Source of the DNA: Thunnus maccoyii | Taxonomy: Eukaryota; Chordata; Actinopteri; Scombriformes; Scombridae | Assembly (NCBI RefSeq): GCF_910596095.1 | Contig: NC_056534.1 | Location: 7,064,490 to 7,128,489 of the forward strand | Direction of reading: 5' to 3' | DNA length: 64,000 bases | Shown: positions 34,801-47,352 of the stretch, piece by piece | Numbering within the stretch: position 1 is the stretch's first letter | Layout: each line of letters opens with the position of its first letter | Notes under the pieces: model-generated | What the model was told of the DNA's origin: nothing | Seen by the model: the letters and a program-made list of their open reading frames with translations, nothing else | The model's database searches: none | Position numbers and translations under genes: made by a program

Positions 34801-37800
34801 CTCTCAGGAGAAGTCGGACATTTCAGTCACTTAGCACCTATAATTATTGCACCTCTCCATTGAACTATTACATCAGCAACAATACTGAGCTAATCTGCCT
34901 TGGCTATCTGATGTGTATTTAGCCAAGTGTTGGGCAATCTGAGCCGCCCCCTCCCAGTTTCTGTTATAACCGCTGCAATAAAAACTCCCCTCTAATCCTT
35001 CAATTGCTCTGAATCTCACTTTCACAACCTTTCAAAGTGCTGATATCAAATAAATTTAGGAAAAGTTTGCACATAGTGTTGTCTGTGCATCCAGTGTAGT
35101 ATAAAACTCCTCCCACTCTCCATGGAATTCATTTATATCTTTTCACAGCATATAAATACCATCACGGCATGGCTGCACCTCTATACTTAGTAGTTTGTGA
35201 TCAAGAAAATGAACCACAGTCATTCAAGCATCAAGTAAAAGCCTAAAATGAAAAAAAGACTGTCTTTTCCATGTGTGTAGGTGTGTGTGGGGGTGTGTGT
35301 ATTGCTGCCATACCAGGGGATCTTTAAAGTACATGAGTCGCCTATGATCCAGAGTGAACCAGCGTTTCTTGAAGCCCTCTGTTTGCTGCAAAAAGGAACA
35401 AAGACAAAGTCAGACGTGTGGCCAGTGGGGACAGAGAAAGACAGTTAGAGAGAGGGGAACTTTATAGTCCCAGCAGCATCTTAGGCTTTAAGAGCTCCTA
35501 CGAGATTATCAGCATTCTTCCTTAATTTGTTTGGTTTTCTGTCAGTGCTTCACGCTGTCAACTGGTTTTCCTCCTGGCAGCCCCCGTCTGAATGTTTACT
35601 GTGCCACCTTCATAACACTGATACTGAATATGAAAAGCAACACTTGTTGTCACAGTTGAAAGTTTACATCAGCGCAGCAGTTCCAAATCCACGCTGAAAG
35701 CAGCTATCGAAGAGTACAAAGCACAGCACCTGTGGAGAGTTTACTGAAGTGCACGAGCAGCTTGAGCTCTTTTCAGAATGCCAAGCTTCAAATAATGAGG
35801 ATGCTCAGGTGCCCGACTGCTGCCAAACTGTACTCATAAAAGTGTTTGATATTCTCCTTGAGCATAAGCCTGCACAACTAACTGTTCCCTTCACATTTCG
35901 CCAGTGACTCCTTTCCACAAATATGTCTCACATGCATGTGAGGGAAATGAATTATGACATCCATTTAGCAAATCAGCCCAGCGCAGCAAGTTAGCGAGTC
36001 CTTTCATCTCTCAGCCTGACAGACAGAGATTAAACTGAGAGTCTGTGTGTCTGAATACAGAACCGGTTGTGTCACTGAGGATCAGATTGCTTGGTGTTGT
36101 CTGTGTAGGCTCTTCAGTTCTAATATTATGTGTGAAAGCACTTGCGTGTGTGCACATATCCTAATATGAATGTATCAGTGCAAGTGTGCATGACTGCATG
36201 CATACTATATACAAATGTCTCTTCATGTATTTGCTTAATCCAAACATATGTCCATGTTTTGTGTGTGTATTTGTGGGTTTGACACTTGAGGATTAAGCCG
36301 ATCCTCAGCTGGAAGTCTTTCGTTCCCTCTCAGACAGACGGACAGTGAGGCAGGCAGGTAAGAACTCTCTGCTGTCGGTCAGCCTGTCAGGCAGCAGTGG
36401 AAAGCAGCTGCACTGACAGCTGGGCTAGTTAGCCTCTTAGCCCAACCCCATTCAATTAAAGCAGGGAGAGTGGGAGGTGGTATCACAGGAGGAGGTTTGA
36501 GGAGGAAACTGTGTCCAACTTGTTAGATAGAAATTTACTTTGAAATCGAACTCAGATCCAAACCTGGTTTAGACGGTTCTCTGTCATGTTTAAGTCATTC
36601 TAGTGAGTCATTTCCATTGTTAATGTCAATGTGATAATGTGTGATTTATACTTTTATTCATTCGTTTTCTGTTTTTACATATTTTATCTTTAAATCGGAG
36701 CAGATGATTTGCCACATGACGATGCCGATCATGGAAAAGTGACCGGCATTATGCAGGGACCTAATAATGAAGTAAACCCACATGGACAGGACAATGATTT
36801 CACTGGTGATGTGTACACAGATGTATAATATTAATATATATAAGATTTAAGATGTGTCACGTTCCAATTTGGCACAGCTAAACTTAAAATTTCACTTGCC
36901 AAAAATATTTTTCTATAGAGCGCTCTCTACAAATGTCCAGAACTGTCTCAATTTTAATAAAAGGAAACAAAATATATAAAGCACATCTAGAATAAGAAAA
37001 ATAAATCACACAGCAAAATTAAATCATAGTTGAAATAAAAAGTAGTTTGATTCATTGCAGGAGTAATATAATGACTGACATGTTTTGATTAAGTCTTAAG
37101 TATTGATGTGATTAAACAGCTGAGTAAACACAAAAGGAAATGTATAAACACAGCATATTTCTGTCTTCAAGTTTTTTTTCTACTGACATGGAATATGAAT
37201 AATGTTTTACACAATCAGGGCTTCAACCTAGTCAGAGTGACAACTAGTGTTTGAGATCATTATGAACCTGAGCATACAGTATGGTACACGGACAAGTTTG
37301 TATTCACTGATGGATCTGTACAACAATACAGGGGACAGGTTTCCCTTGTCTAGCATGACCTGACAGGGTGAGTGCCATGGGAAACATGAGAGCAAATGCA
37401 AAGGGGGGGGGGGGGGGGGGGGGGGTATTAGCAAAGAGGGAGATTAACAATATAGATACACATGGTGAAATAAAGATTTACATTGTGTGTGAATCTATGT
37501 GTGTGTGTGTTAACTTGCCCTTGGGCCTGTCTTCTCCATATATCCTTCCTTCAGAAAGTTCCGGGTAAGTTTGGGTACGAGCTGAAAACAAGCAAAAGAA
37601 CAACAGAGGAATAAAAAACAAAATCATGAGGATACAAAGTTTTTACGTGCTGTATTCACACAGTAGATATTAGGGATGTCAGTTTCGGTTAATTTCGCTT
37701 TCGACAGACCAACACCGATTAACTGATAACTAACCGGTTAATTTTTAAGAAAAGCTGTGATGTAACTTTTCTTTGTGAGAGCTGTCTAGCAGTAGGTGAT

Positions 37801-40800
37801 CAGAGCTAGCTTGACTTTTAGCTCATCCTTCTTAACCTCAGTGTTTTTCAATGCGTTTAGTCACAGTAGCTCTCGATGGCATAACATACTCAGGCTCGAG
37901 GTACGAATATAAATAACACTACAAATATAAGGCGACCCTGATTATAAGACGACCCTCCCCCCCTTTTCCAACAGCTGTTTTTGGAAAAATAATGTTACTT
38001 TTTGAATATACCTTACATCCTAGTATAGCTACATACTCACACACTCTCCTACCAGGCTCTCGGAAGTGGTCAAAAATGATTTTCTCTGGCAGTTAGTGTT
38101 TATACGACGGCCTCTTTGTCTTTTTGAGCTCCTTATCATCTGTGACAGTGGTATTTGGCAGCTTGACATATTCCGTTTCTGCAGTAGAGACGCCGGAAGA
38201 TACTGTGGACTTGTTTTCACTCATCATGAATTTATTTCCTCCATGGCAGAAAAACACGTTACACAACCCTTCAGAAACTCCCGCGGGTCAAACTGAACTA
38301 ACAAAACACTTTTAGGGCTGACTGACTTTAACACACTCACTATGAACAGACTTTAAGACATTCCCTAGCCTAGTGACATTAATGCTACAAACAACCCATA
38401 ATGCAACACTCTATGTAGAAATCGGTTTTACACGGATACTGTATCAATTCAAAAAGAATATCTGATGTTGTGAACATGTAATTGTCTAGCCGTTAGCGGA
38501 GTGTGTATGCAAATCAACCTATAGACCGACATGTGAAAGATTAATTAACAGATTAACGGTTAACCGTTGACATCCCTAGTAGGTATAAAATGTACAGTTT
38601 TGGAGTTATCTTACAAGCACAGACATAAAAATGGCAATATCATTTTAATCTCAACAATCATTAACCACAAATCTAATCTGCGTGTGTGTGTGTGTGTGGA
38701 TAACTTCGTGTGTCTTCCAGTGTGCATATGTGTGTGCTCACCTCGGCATCCGTCGCTCCAGGGAAGGCCACCTTTAGATAGTGAAGCTGAACTGCCCGGA
38801 TTGAATTAAACCAGTCTACAATCTCCTAAGAGAGAGAGAGAGAGAGAGAGAGTAAGTAAGTCTTCCATTAAGCTGTCAGCATGCTCCCTGCGGAAACGTG
38901 CATGCCATCACCTTCACAGGCATGTGTGCACTGTCCATATTGTTGCGTTTTTACGGGTGTTCGCAGACCTTAGTCTATCAGTTAGGAAGCGAAAACCACA
39001 TCGGAGGTCTGACGTCTCTGAGAATAACACTCAAAATATTATCCCATGGTTGATAATCACAGTCATCACATATTATTTACAAATCATTTCCAAATTACTA
39101 CTGCTGTATTTTATTGTAAATATTTCGTAGAGTTAAAGCTCCAAACAAATATTACTTGCATTTATGATGTTTTTGTGATTGTTTACAAGGGTGAAACTGT
39201 GCTTGAAAACATTATCATTATGCTTGACAAAAAACAAACCACAAGGTCAACGCAAGGTCCAACTTACTTGTTGTTTCCAAAGCATTCAACCAAATTTCAT
39301 GGCCTTCTTTAGCAGATGGAGTTTGCTCAGTTGTCATGGAGATGCTTTAGTTGTTACCACATGACCACATAGGGAATTTTGGTAACAGTTTGTTGTATAG
39401 GGGTTATATACGATTTTACAAGATATGGTTAGCAGCTTTGGAAGCAACTAGTAAGTTGGATCATGTGTTGAGAACTTTTTTTTGTCAAGCTGCTGTTTTC
39501 AAGGTCAAGAATTAACCTCTCGATGAAAATCCAAAATTAGTCCCTGAATTTGATGCAGTTTTGCACCAGCTCTCAAGTCTCAGGCGTCCCAACCACCACA
39601 AACATATTTTCAAGCTGATGACAACACTGAATTCCATGTATTTCAATGTGTGTTCATAAATGACACAGAATGATGGATGCGGTGCTTGAATGTCATCAGC
39701 TAATGGATTCCATCAGTCACGAAAATTGACACAGATGGTTTGAAAAGGTTTGGAGACTCGCCCACAACAACACAATCCAGGTAGTTTCAACTCATGTCTG
39801 TTCCTTAATGTGACAGATGACAAAAATCCCATGTGAATGCCACCTTATGATGTATATTAAATTACTTAACCGGTAAAAAAGAAAAGGAAAAAGAAATTCT
39901 ACTAGCACTTCTCTTTTATCAAAAATGCTTTATATTTACTGAAAGGCTATAATTCTTGTCCAGCCAGCCTTAAATACAGTCCTCCGCTGCATCATTGTAA
40001 AGAGAAAAGTAATCATTATTTCATATACATTTTTGAGGTTTTCTTGTACAGACAGAAAGTTCAGACAGACCTTGCCACTGTCGTGGTACACAAAGATGTT
40101 GCGGGTGCTGTAATCCTTGAGGTAGGTAATCTGGAGGCCGTTTGGGTTTCCTATCTTCTCTGGTTGGAAGGTCGCATTCATGGTGTCCACTTTGAGAACT
40201 GCTTTAGGCTCCTTAGCCTGCAGGAGAGGAGGAGGAAAAGAGGAGTACAACATTGCGATCAACAACATGGAGCCCACTTAACTACATGCTTGCTTGATCT
40301 AAAATTTCCTGCAGATTTACAGTAATCTGCTATACTATACTATACTATTTCATACTATTTTTACAAGGTACTTTTGAAGAAGTTAATACATTCACTTTGC
40401 GAGACAGCAAACTGTCGTAATCTGTGTAAAAATAATATTCTATGACTAGAAAAACCAAGAGATGAACATTTCTAGGGGGAGTAAGGACCCTTACAGTAAG
40501 GTGTCATTTCCTGTAGTGGACCTATGAAACATGTCATCAGTTCAAAGTCATGCTAATGAACGTGTCAAACATCAAGGTGATGAAATAATGTTAAGTATGT
40601 TTTTTTGAGCTTTTTAAGAGGGCCCAAGGTCTCCAAACAGGACATTAAGGTTAAATTAAAGTAAATAATGTACAAATAAATTAAGAATTCAATGGACTGG
40701 GACCAATTCTTAAATCTCTTCCGAATTCCATTGTTTTTGATGGGCATAATAATAATAATACACTTTTTTTTATGAAAAACTCATGTTTTTGTTGCTGCCA

Positions 40801-43800
40801 CTTCTTGCCTATAAAGAAAATGTCAAACTGTGTGTTTGGTATCAAGGCTTAAAGCCATATTTTGTGCTCTTTCTAACCATGAAAATAATATCTGGAACAT
40901 TTATCTCAGTCTGCATCACTGATAACAATCATGTCTAACACCAACACAAATCCCAGGAAACCTGTTTGTGGATGCTGCGCTTTAATCTGCCCTGACTTGA
41001 ATTTAAATAGGAAACTATGAACACAAAATCTTTGTGTGTGTATCTTCTGCCCTTGACTTTGACAGAAAACAGAAACAGCTATACCTTCCTATAAGAACAG
41101 ATTTGACAATTGATTACATTTTATACTTCTCTGTCATTGTGAGTGTTGACTCTACCGGTATGATAAAACAGATTGTGAAAGTGAGACAAATTGGCTTGGG
41201 AGCAGTCAGTTGGACTAAGTCAGACTGTCACTTGTACCTGAATATTTTACACACCTCGAGGCTCTCTAGCGCACTGGATTTATACAGCACCGCTTTCATT
41301 TTTGTCACCGCTGTGACTGAGGGAGGATGTTTTTGTTTTATTGTACACTATAGGAGAGTCAGCAGGAGAATACGAAGCAACAGTGAAAAGTTTCGCAGTG
41401 GAAATAGTACTGAAGAAAAGGAAAAAAAAATCACAATAAAAAAGACATTTATATGCCGAGACACGTGCTAAAACAAAGTGATAATCCATATTTAAAAAAA
41501 ACAAAGTAAAAGTCTTTTTTTATAGTCTTTTTAAATATATTATTCCCACTTCCCAGAGCTGGTTTAGTGTGACAAACAAAGTGCTCCCAGTGCTTCCAGC
41601 TCTAATTAGTTTGGGTGGTGTACAGCTTAGTGAATCAGCCACACTGACAGAGAAGACAGACTGCTGGTTAAGCTTGTCTGAGCACGCTCAGATGCAGAGC
41701 AGAGAGCAGGTACGGAGACACTTTTGTGTGATTATAAAGTTAACTGTGTGTATGTGTGTAAAGATACTGCAGCACATAATGTGGGGGTGTTGTCCGCAGT
41801 ATATTTCATGTCTTAAAAGTGCTCTGTAATTAAGGTATTCATGTTGCGGTTGCATGTATGTTTGAGTCTTGCACATGTGCTGGAAGTGTTCAAACTACAC
41901 TAACTAGGATGCTGTCTAATTAGGTTACTGGTGCCTTGCAGTCATGGTTATGTGTAGGCAGTGCGTAGGTTAAGTGCGTAGCTGCATGTCGCTAATAAAA
42001 GTCTCATTAAAATCTGCTGCTTACGTCATATTTGGTGAAATACTTCAGAGTCCCCTCTCTCTCTGACAGGACAAATCGCCTGCTGAGGAACTGCCCGTTG
42101 TCCCGCCCCCTCTTCATCATTATGCCATCTCTAGTTCCTGCGGGAAACCAGCAAAGGTCATTCAGTGGCATGTATGTGTTCCTGCACGTGTGAGTGTGTG
42201 CAGTGCACTTACCTTGCTCATATGTAAAGTTCCTCCCGGGCTCAGAGAACTCTTTCCTTTCGTACTTTGCTCTTATCCACTGCTCCCTCAACACCCTGAA
42301 CACACAAACAGAAGACACGTCAACACAGCTAGCGTGTAAAAAAGCTGAAAGCAGACTAATAGACGTCTTGTGTGCTCTGTGGAAGAAGAGAAAGAGGCTA
42401 ATGTCAAAGTGCATAGAATGCTGATTCAGTAAAGCAGAAACCAAGACAGGAAAGAGCTCTAATTATTCTGCTCAAGTAGATTCATCGTTAATTTGCTTAC
42501 ATATCCCTTACGGACATGTATTAAGACATATAAAAAAAAAACTCTGTTTGGAGCAATAATGTGTGTCTGAAGTGTTTTTTTCCATAAAAAATGTAATTAC
42601 CACTTTAAAATTCTTAAAATGTCATCTACTCCTTCTCCCTCATTAAAAATTCCAGAGTCTATGAATATGCAAATATTTTCCTCCTGGACACAAGATGTCT
42701 TTACCTCACTATAAAGTCCATTCTTAGTGTGTGTGCACTGGAGGCTTCAAGTTTCTACATCACACTTGTGTAAATTGAATACTGGACCAGGATCGGCTCC
42801 AAACTAGTTATAATGTCACAAATTATGCTCACAGGCCCAGCCGTTAATCAGATAATAGGTGAGCACAGAGAAACTTTCCACTTTCAGCAGATGAATGTGA
42901 AAACAGCCTTCTACATCATCCTGCACAGCGAAACTCAAACATCAAACTGAAGGAACAAGCAGAAAAACATGATTGAGTGGACGGCAAATTTACTGCCTAC
43001 TTCAGCGAAGGTATATAGATTTCTATACATTTCATCAGTGCATAAAATAACTGTAAAAGCAATTGAACATAAACACAATTCTACAATATGGCTATAATCC
43101 TTTCAATCTACATAGGTTGAGAGACTTGTGTTTACCATTTGTCTGGTTATAATTAAAATAGCTAAGACAGCAAAACTATTTGAACCAATTCAGAAATGTA
43201 TGTTTGGAAATATTTAGTATGCCTGCAAAATATGGAAAATATCCTTCTTTTTCAACATTTTTTGCTAGCTGTTCGATTAGCTAGCTAGCAAAGCTAACAA
43301 CGTAGCAATAGAAGAAGAGAAAAATAGCTACAACTGTATCACAGAACTTCAGTAGTAAAATTAATTGCCCAAAATGTATAAAGCTGACCCTAAAACTGCA
43401 CAAAAAATATATATTTTCTCCAACTGTGTCACATATAAGTCTACTTGCTTTAATTCAGTCAGTTTTGGAGAAATTCTCAGGTCTTAATTCATTCTGGTGA
43501 ACCTGATATATGACATCAATAGTAATCGATTTGTTTAATACTCTGACTATCAGACAGCAAACCTGAAAGCCATCCCAAAAAACTGTGAAGGAAAATCCTG
43601 TGCAGTTCACTTTCACTTGTTCATCCTCGTGTGAGCAGCAAAAATGGACTTTCATAAGTTCTCGGTAAACAGAGCTTCAATAACATCATCGTCATTTTTG
43701 AGCAAAAATGCCAAACATTTGCTGGTTGCAGCTTTTTAAATGTGAGGATTTGAAGCTTTTCTGAAGAATCAGAGCTACACAATGGTAAACGTGTGTGTAA

Positions 43801-46800
43801 ACGTGTGTGTGTAAGAGACAGAGAAAGGTGCAGAGATTCACGCTGTCCTCGGGCGAATATTTTCAACAGGTACAGCAGTGATCTACTCCAATTAAAACAC
43901 CTTTTCATTTCATGCAACCTGAGGAGGATTGCTCTTTTCTAAAAAATCCCCCTGCTTCACATTCATACAATTCCACACATTCTTGGCTGTGAGCTGTCTG
44001 GTGCAGCCACAGTCACGCACACCGAGACAGTGAAGAGACAGTCATGCTGCCTCTCTTTACTGGAGGCTCACCACTGACTGAGGGAGGAAAAAAAAACCTT
44101 CAGAAACAGTTTCAAAAATTGTGTTGGGTGCTGTTGAATGAAACAATAACTGCAGATAATACATAGTTATTCCTCCAAATTTCTAAAGAGCAGACTGAGT
44201 AGCCATTTATGGATTGTAAATGTTGCAAAACCTTTAGTGCTGAATACTGAGGAGTTGTACAATTTACATAGAGCTATTTAGTAGTTATTGTCTGTAATAA
44301 AGTTGTCTATTGTTTGTTGATGAATTAACAGCTACTCTAATTGCCACTATTAATCGAATGCACTACTGAAATGTTGTTTCAAAGAGTCATGTCCTTACAA
44401 GTTGCAAAGACTGGTACTGAATTAACACTGCCAGAAGGCTGACATTCAGGGACAACTCATTTAGAAGTAATACAAACAAAATAGTAACCGAAGGAAAGCT
44501 TAAGCATTGCAATTTTAAGATAAATGTACACTATTTCAACAAGGACTGCTACTCAGTTTGCCATTAAAACTTCACTCAGAGCACAACAATGACTTAGCAT
44601 TTGAAACTAATTTAAGTGTCAAAATTATTCACCATTCACCATGAAGAGCACAGCATCCTTATATACAGTCGCACTCTTTTGATGTCATATCTGCACAGCC
44701 ATGCTGGCAATAATTTAACGGTGGGAAAATATATTTCTCTCACTTTGCGTGCACAGATCTCTGTTTTTATTGTAAGATGTAACAATCGGTTCATGTAATT
44801 CCAGAGACTCAGCTGAAGGAAGGAATCACTGAATTAAAATATGAAACATCAGACATTTAAAACATAGACAGTTGTTGGAGACCAGAAGAAAAACTACAGG
44901 TGTGGAGAAGGCTATAATTTCTAATGAGAAATGGTTTGTGTTAGGCCAGGAGTATAAGAATATTTAATTCACAGCGGAAATTTAAGATCCTTAAACTGGA
45001 GGTGAATAAAAATCATGATGTGCCAAAACAATCCTGCTGTTCTTCTCTTTTTTCTCGTCTCACTGTACATTCACTTTAGAAATCATATGTTGGGGCAGTG
45101 TAAGACTGCTGACTGAATTAATATGTCTTAAACTATTTCTATTTGCCTCAAAGTATTTCAAACTATTTCAACGAGCAAAGACTTCAGGAAGTTACTGGCT
45201 GTGGCCAAAATATAGCACATAACCCCCCCATAAAACGGCAAATTGTTGTTTTAAAGATTCAGCTTCTCAAATTTAAGGTTCATTTTTTGCTGCTTGTTTG
45301 TTTTATATTGCCTTGATGTGAACATGTTTGGGTTTTGGACTGTTGAACATAAGAAGAAATTTGAAGATTTTGTCTTGAGCTCTCAGAACTTTTTATGACA
45401 TTTCATTGATTAAATGATTCATCAAAAACTAAGTAAATAAATTAAAATAATCAGTTGGAGATCTACCTGAAATGTCAATTTATGTTGTGATTGCAGTAAT
45501 ACTGAGCATAATAAAGTATTATCAACACTCAAATGTTTGGTTTAAATTGAAAAAAATAAGCACAACAGTAATATTGACACATGAATACATACTCATGATG
45601 ATGACTGTCATCACTATATTCAGCAGAGTGATCAGGATTATAATTCCTTCCATCACTCTGTCATTATTCTGGACTTGTTTTAGAGATAAAACGTAAACAT
45701 TTCTAGACTGGCACAGTCAAAGCCCAGACTTGAATCACATTTATAATCCGTGGAATGATTTGAAGAAACAAACTTTTCAAAGACACTCCCTCTACAACTT
45801 GACCCAGCATGAGCAAATCAAATAAAATAGAGACATATCCAAGAACATATGAATCACTGCCAAAGTTGCTCCTGCAGACTGCTGTCAAAAGGGGTTGAAT
45901 ATTTTATATTTCTTTATTTCTCCACCGAAATATTTCACAAGTAGTGCAAGGGGGACTGAAGGTTTTACTGTACTGTAGGTCCTACTAATTGCTGGGTGTG
46001 ACAGTCCAGAGCTTTCAACCCAGCAGGTATTATTTCAGACACATCTTCAAAGCAAAACACCAGCTTCAAAGATAAATGAGAAATTATAATTTTGTAAAGG
46101 TTCTGGTGTGTGAATATATGATACTTATTATTTATCTATGGATTAAATTGTATTGTAAGTGTCTATCATAATCCTGAAGCACTTTGGTAGAAACTTTTGA
46201 AAGCTTATATAAATCATGTTTTACTCAAACTTAAAAAGTACCAAACAAATGCAGATCAGAATCTATGCAGGACTAATAAGAGGAATGGAAAGAGTGTTTT
46301 CCTTTATTTCTTGCCAAGTGAAAACAGTATATGAGTGGCTTCTCCTTCCCTGCTTCACACTTAAATATAATCTAGAAGATGGCAGATGGTGAACACCTCA
46401 TAAGATAGAGGTTTTTAAAACTAAAATCAGGTAATAATGTCAAAGGAATAATAAAAAACTGAAGGATTTATTTTTGTCATGCATGCAAACACACACGTGC
46501 ATGCACATGTATTAACACAAACATGAAACCACATGCATGGATACACATGATCACACACTGAGCACCACCCAACGGAATATACAGTACATGCAAATGTAGG
46601 ACAAAAGCATAGACTAAAAAATAACAGGTGTAGCAACTGTGACATTTACAATCTACGGTTAACTGTGATAATGTGAATTTTAGCTAGTGAAGAACAGGCT
46701 TAAAACCATTAAAACAAAAACATTTGACTCCTTAGAGGGTCTTTTAGAACAACCAAACACTGAACAAGACTATTATAGGCAACTAAAATGTTACAATTAA

Positions 46801-47304
46801 CTCTCATGAACAGAAAATACACTGAAATAGCGACGGCTATGGCTTCACCTATACTCTGTAAATCTGGGGTTGCACCATAGTTACATTACCTAACCAATGC
46901 TGTCATTGTGGTAGCGACTTGCCTGTGACGGCACCCACCTGTCACTCAAAGCGTCCACGCCCTTAATTATGCATAAATTTAAGCCTTAATAAAGTTTAAA
47001 TGAGTGAGTTGTATAAAAATTCATCCCCCGTATAGTTGTCATGAACGGGGATATTAGCTATAGAGGCCAAAACTGTTTTTCGCACCAGGGTGTAATCACA
47101 TTTATTTCTGCTGTAAAGTTAGGCATTTTAACATGGGGGTCTATGAGGATTGACTCACTTCTGGAGCCACCCTCAAGTGGCCATTCGAGGAACTGCAGTT
47201 TTTGGCACTTCCTTGTTGGCTTCATTTTTCAGCCCCGGAGATTGCCGCTTGTACAAAATACACACATATTGTAACAGAAACACACATGATTTATATTTGT
47301 ATGA

Positions 47305-47352
<48 letters not shown>

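Noticed and set aside
41034..41471. 145-codon plus-strand frame in adap1 intron 5
   Set aside because: It has no recognisable domain, runs antisense within an intron, and its ending is purine-biased low-complexity sequence.
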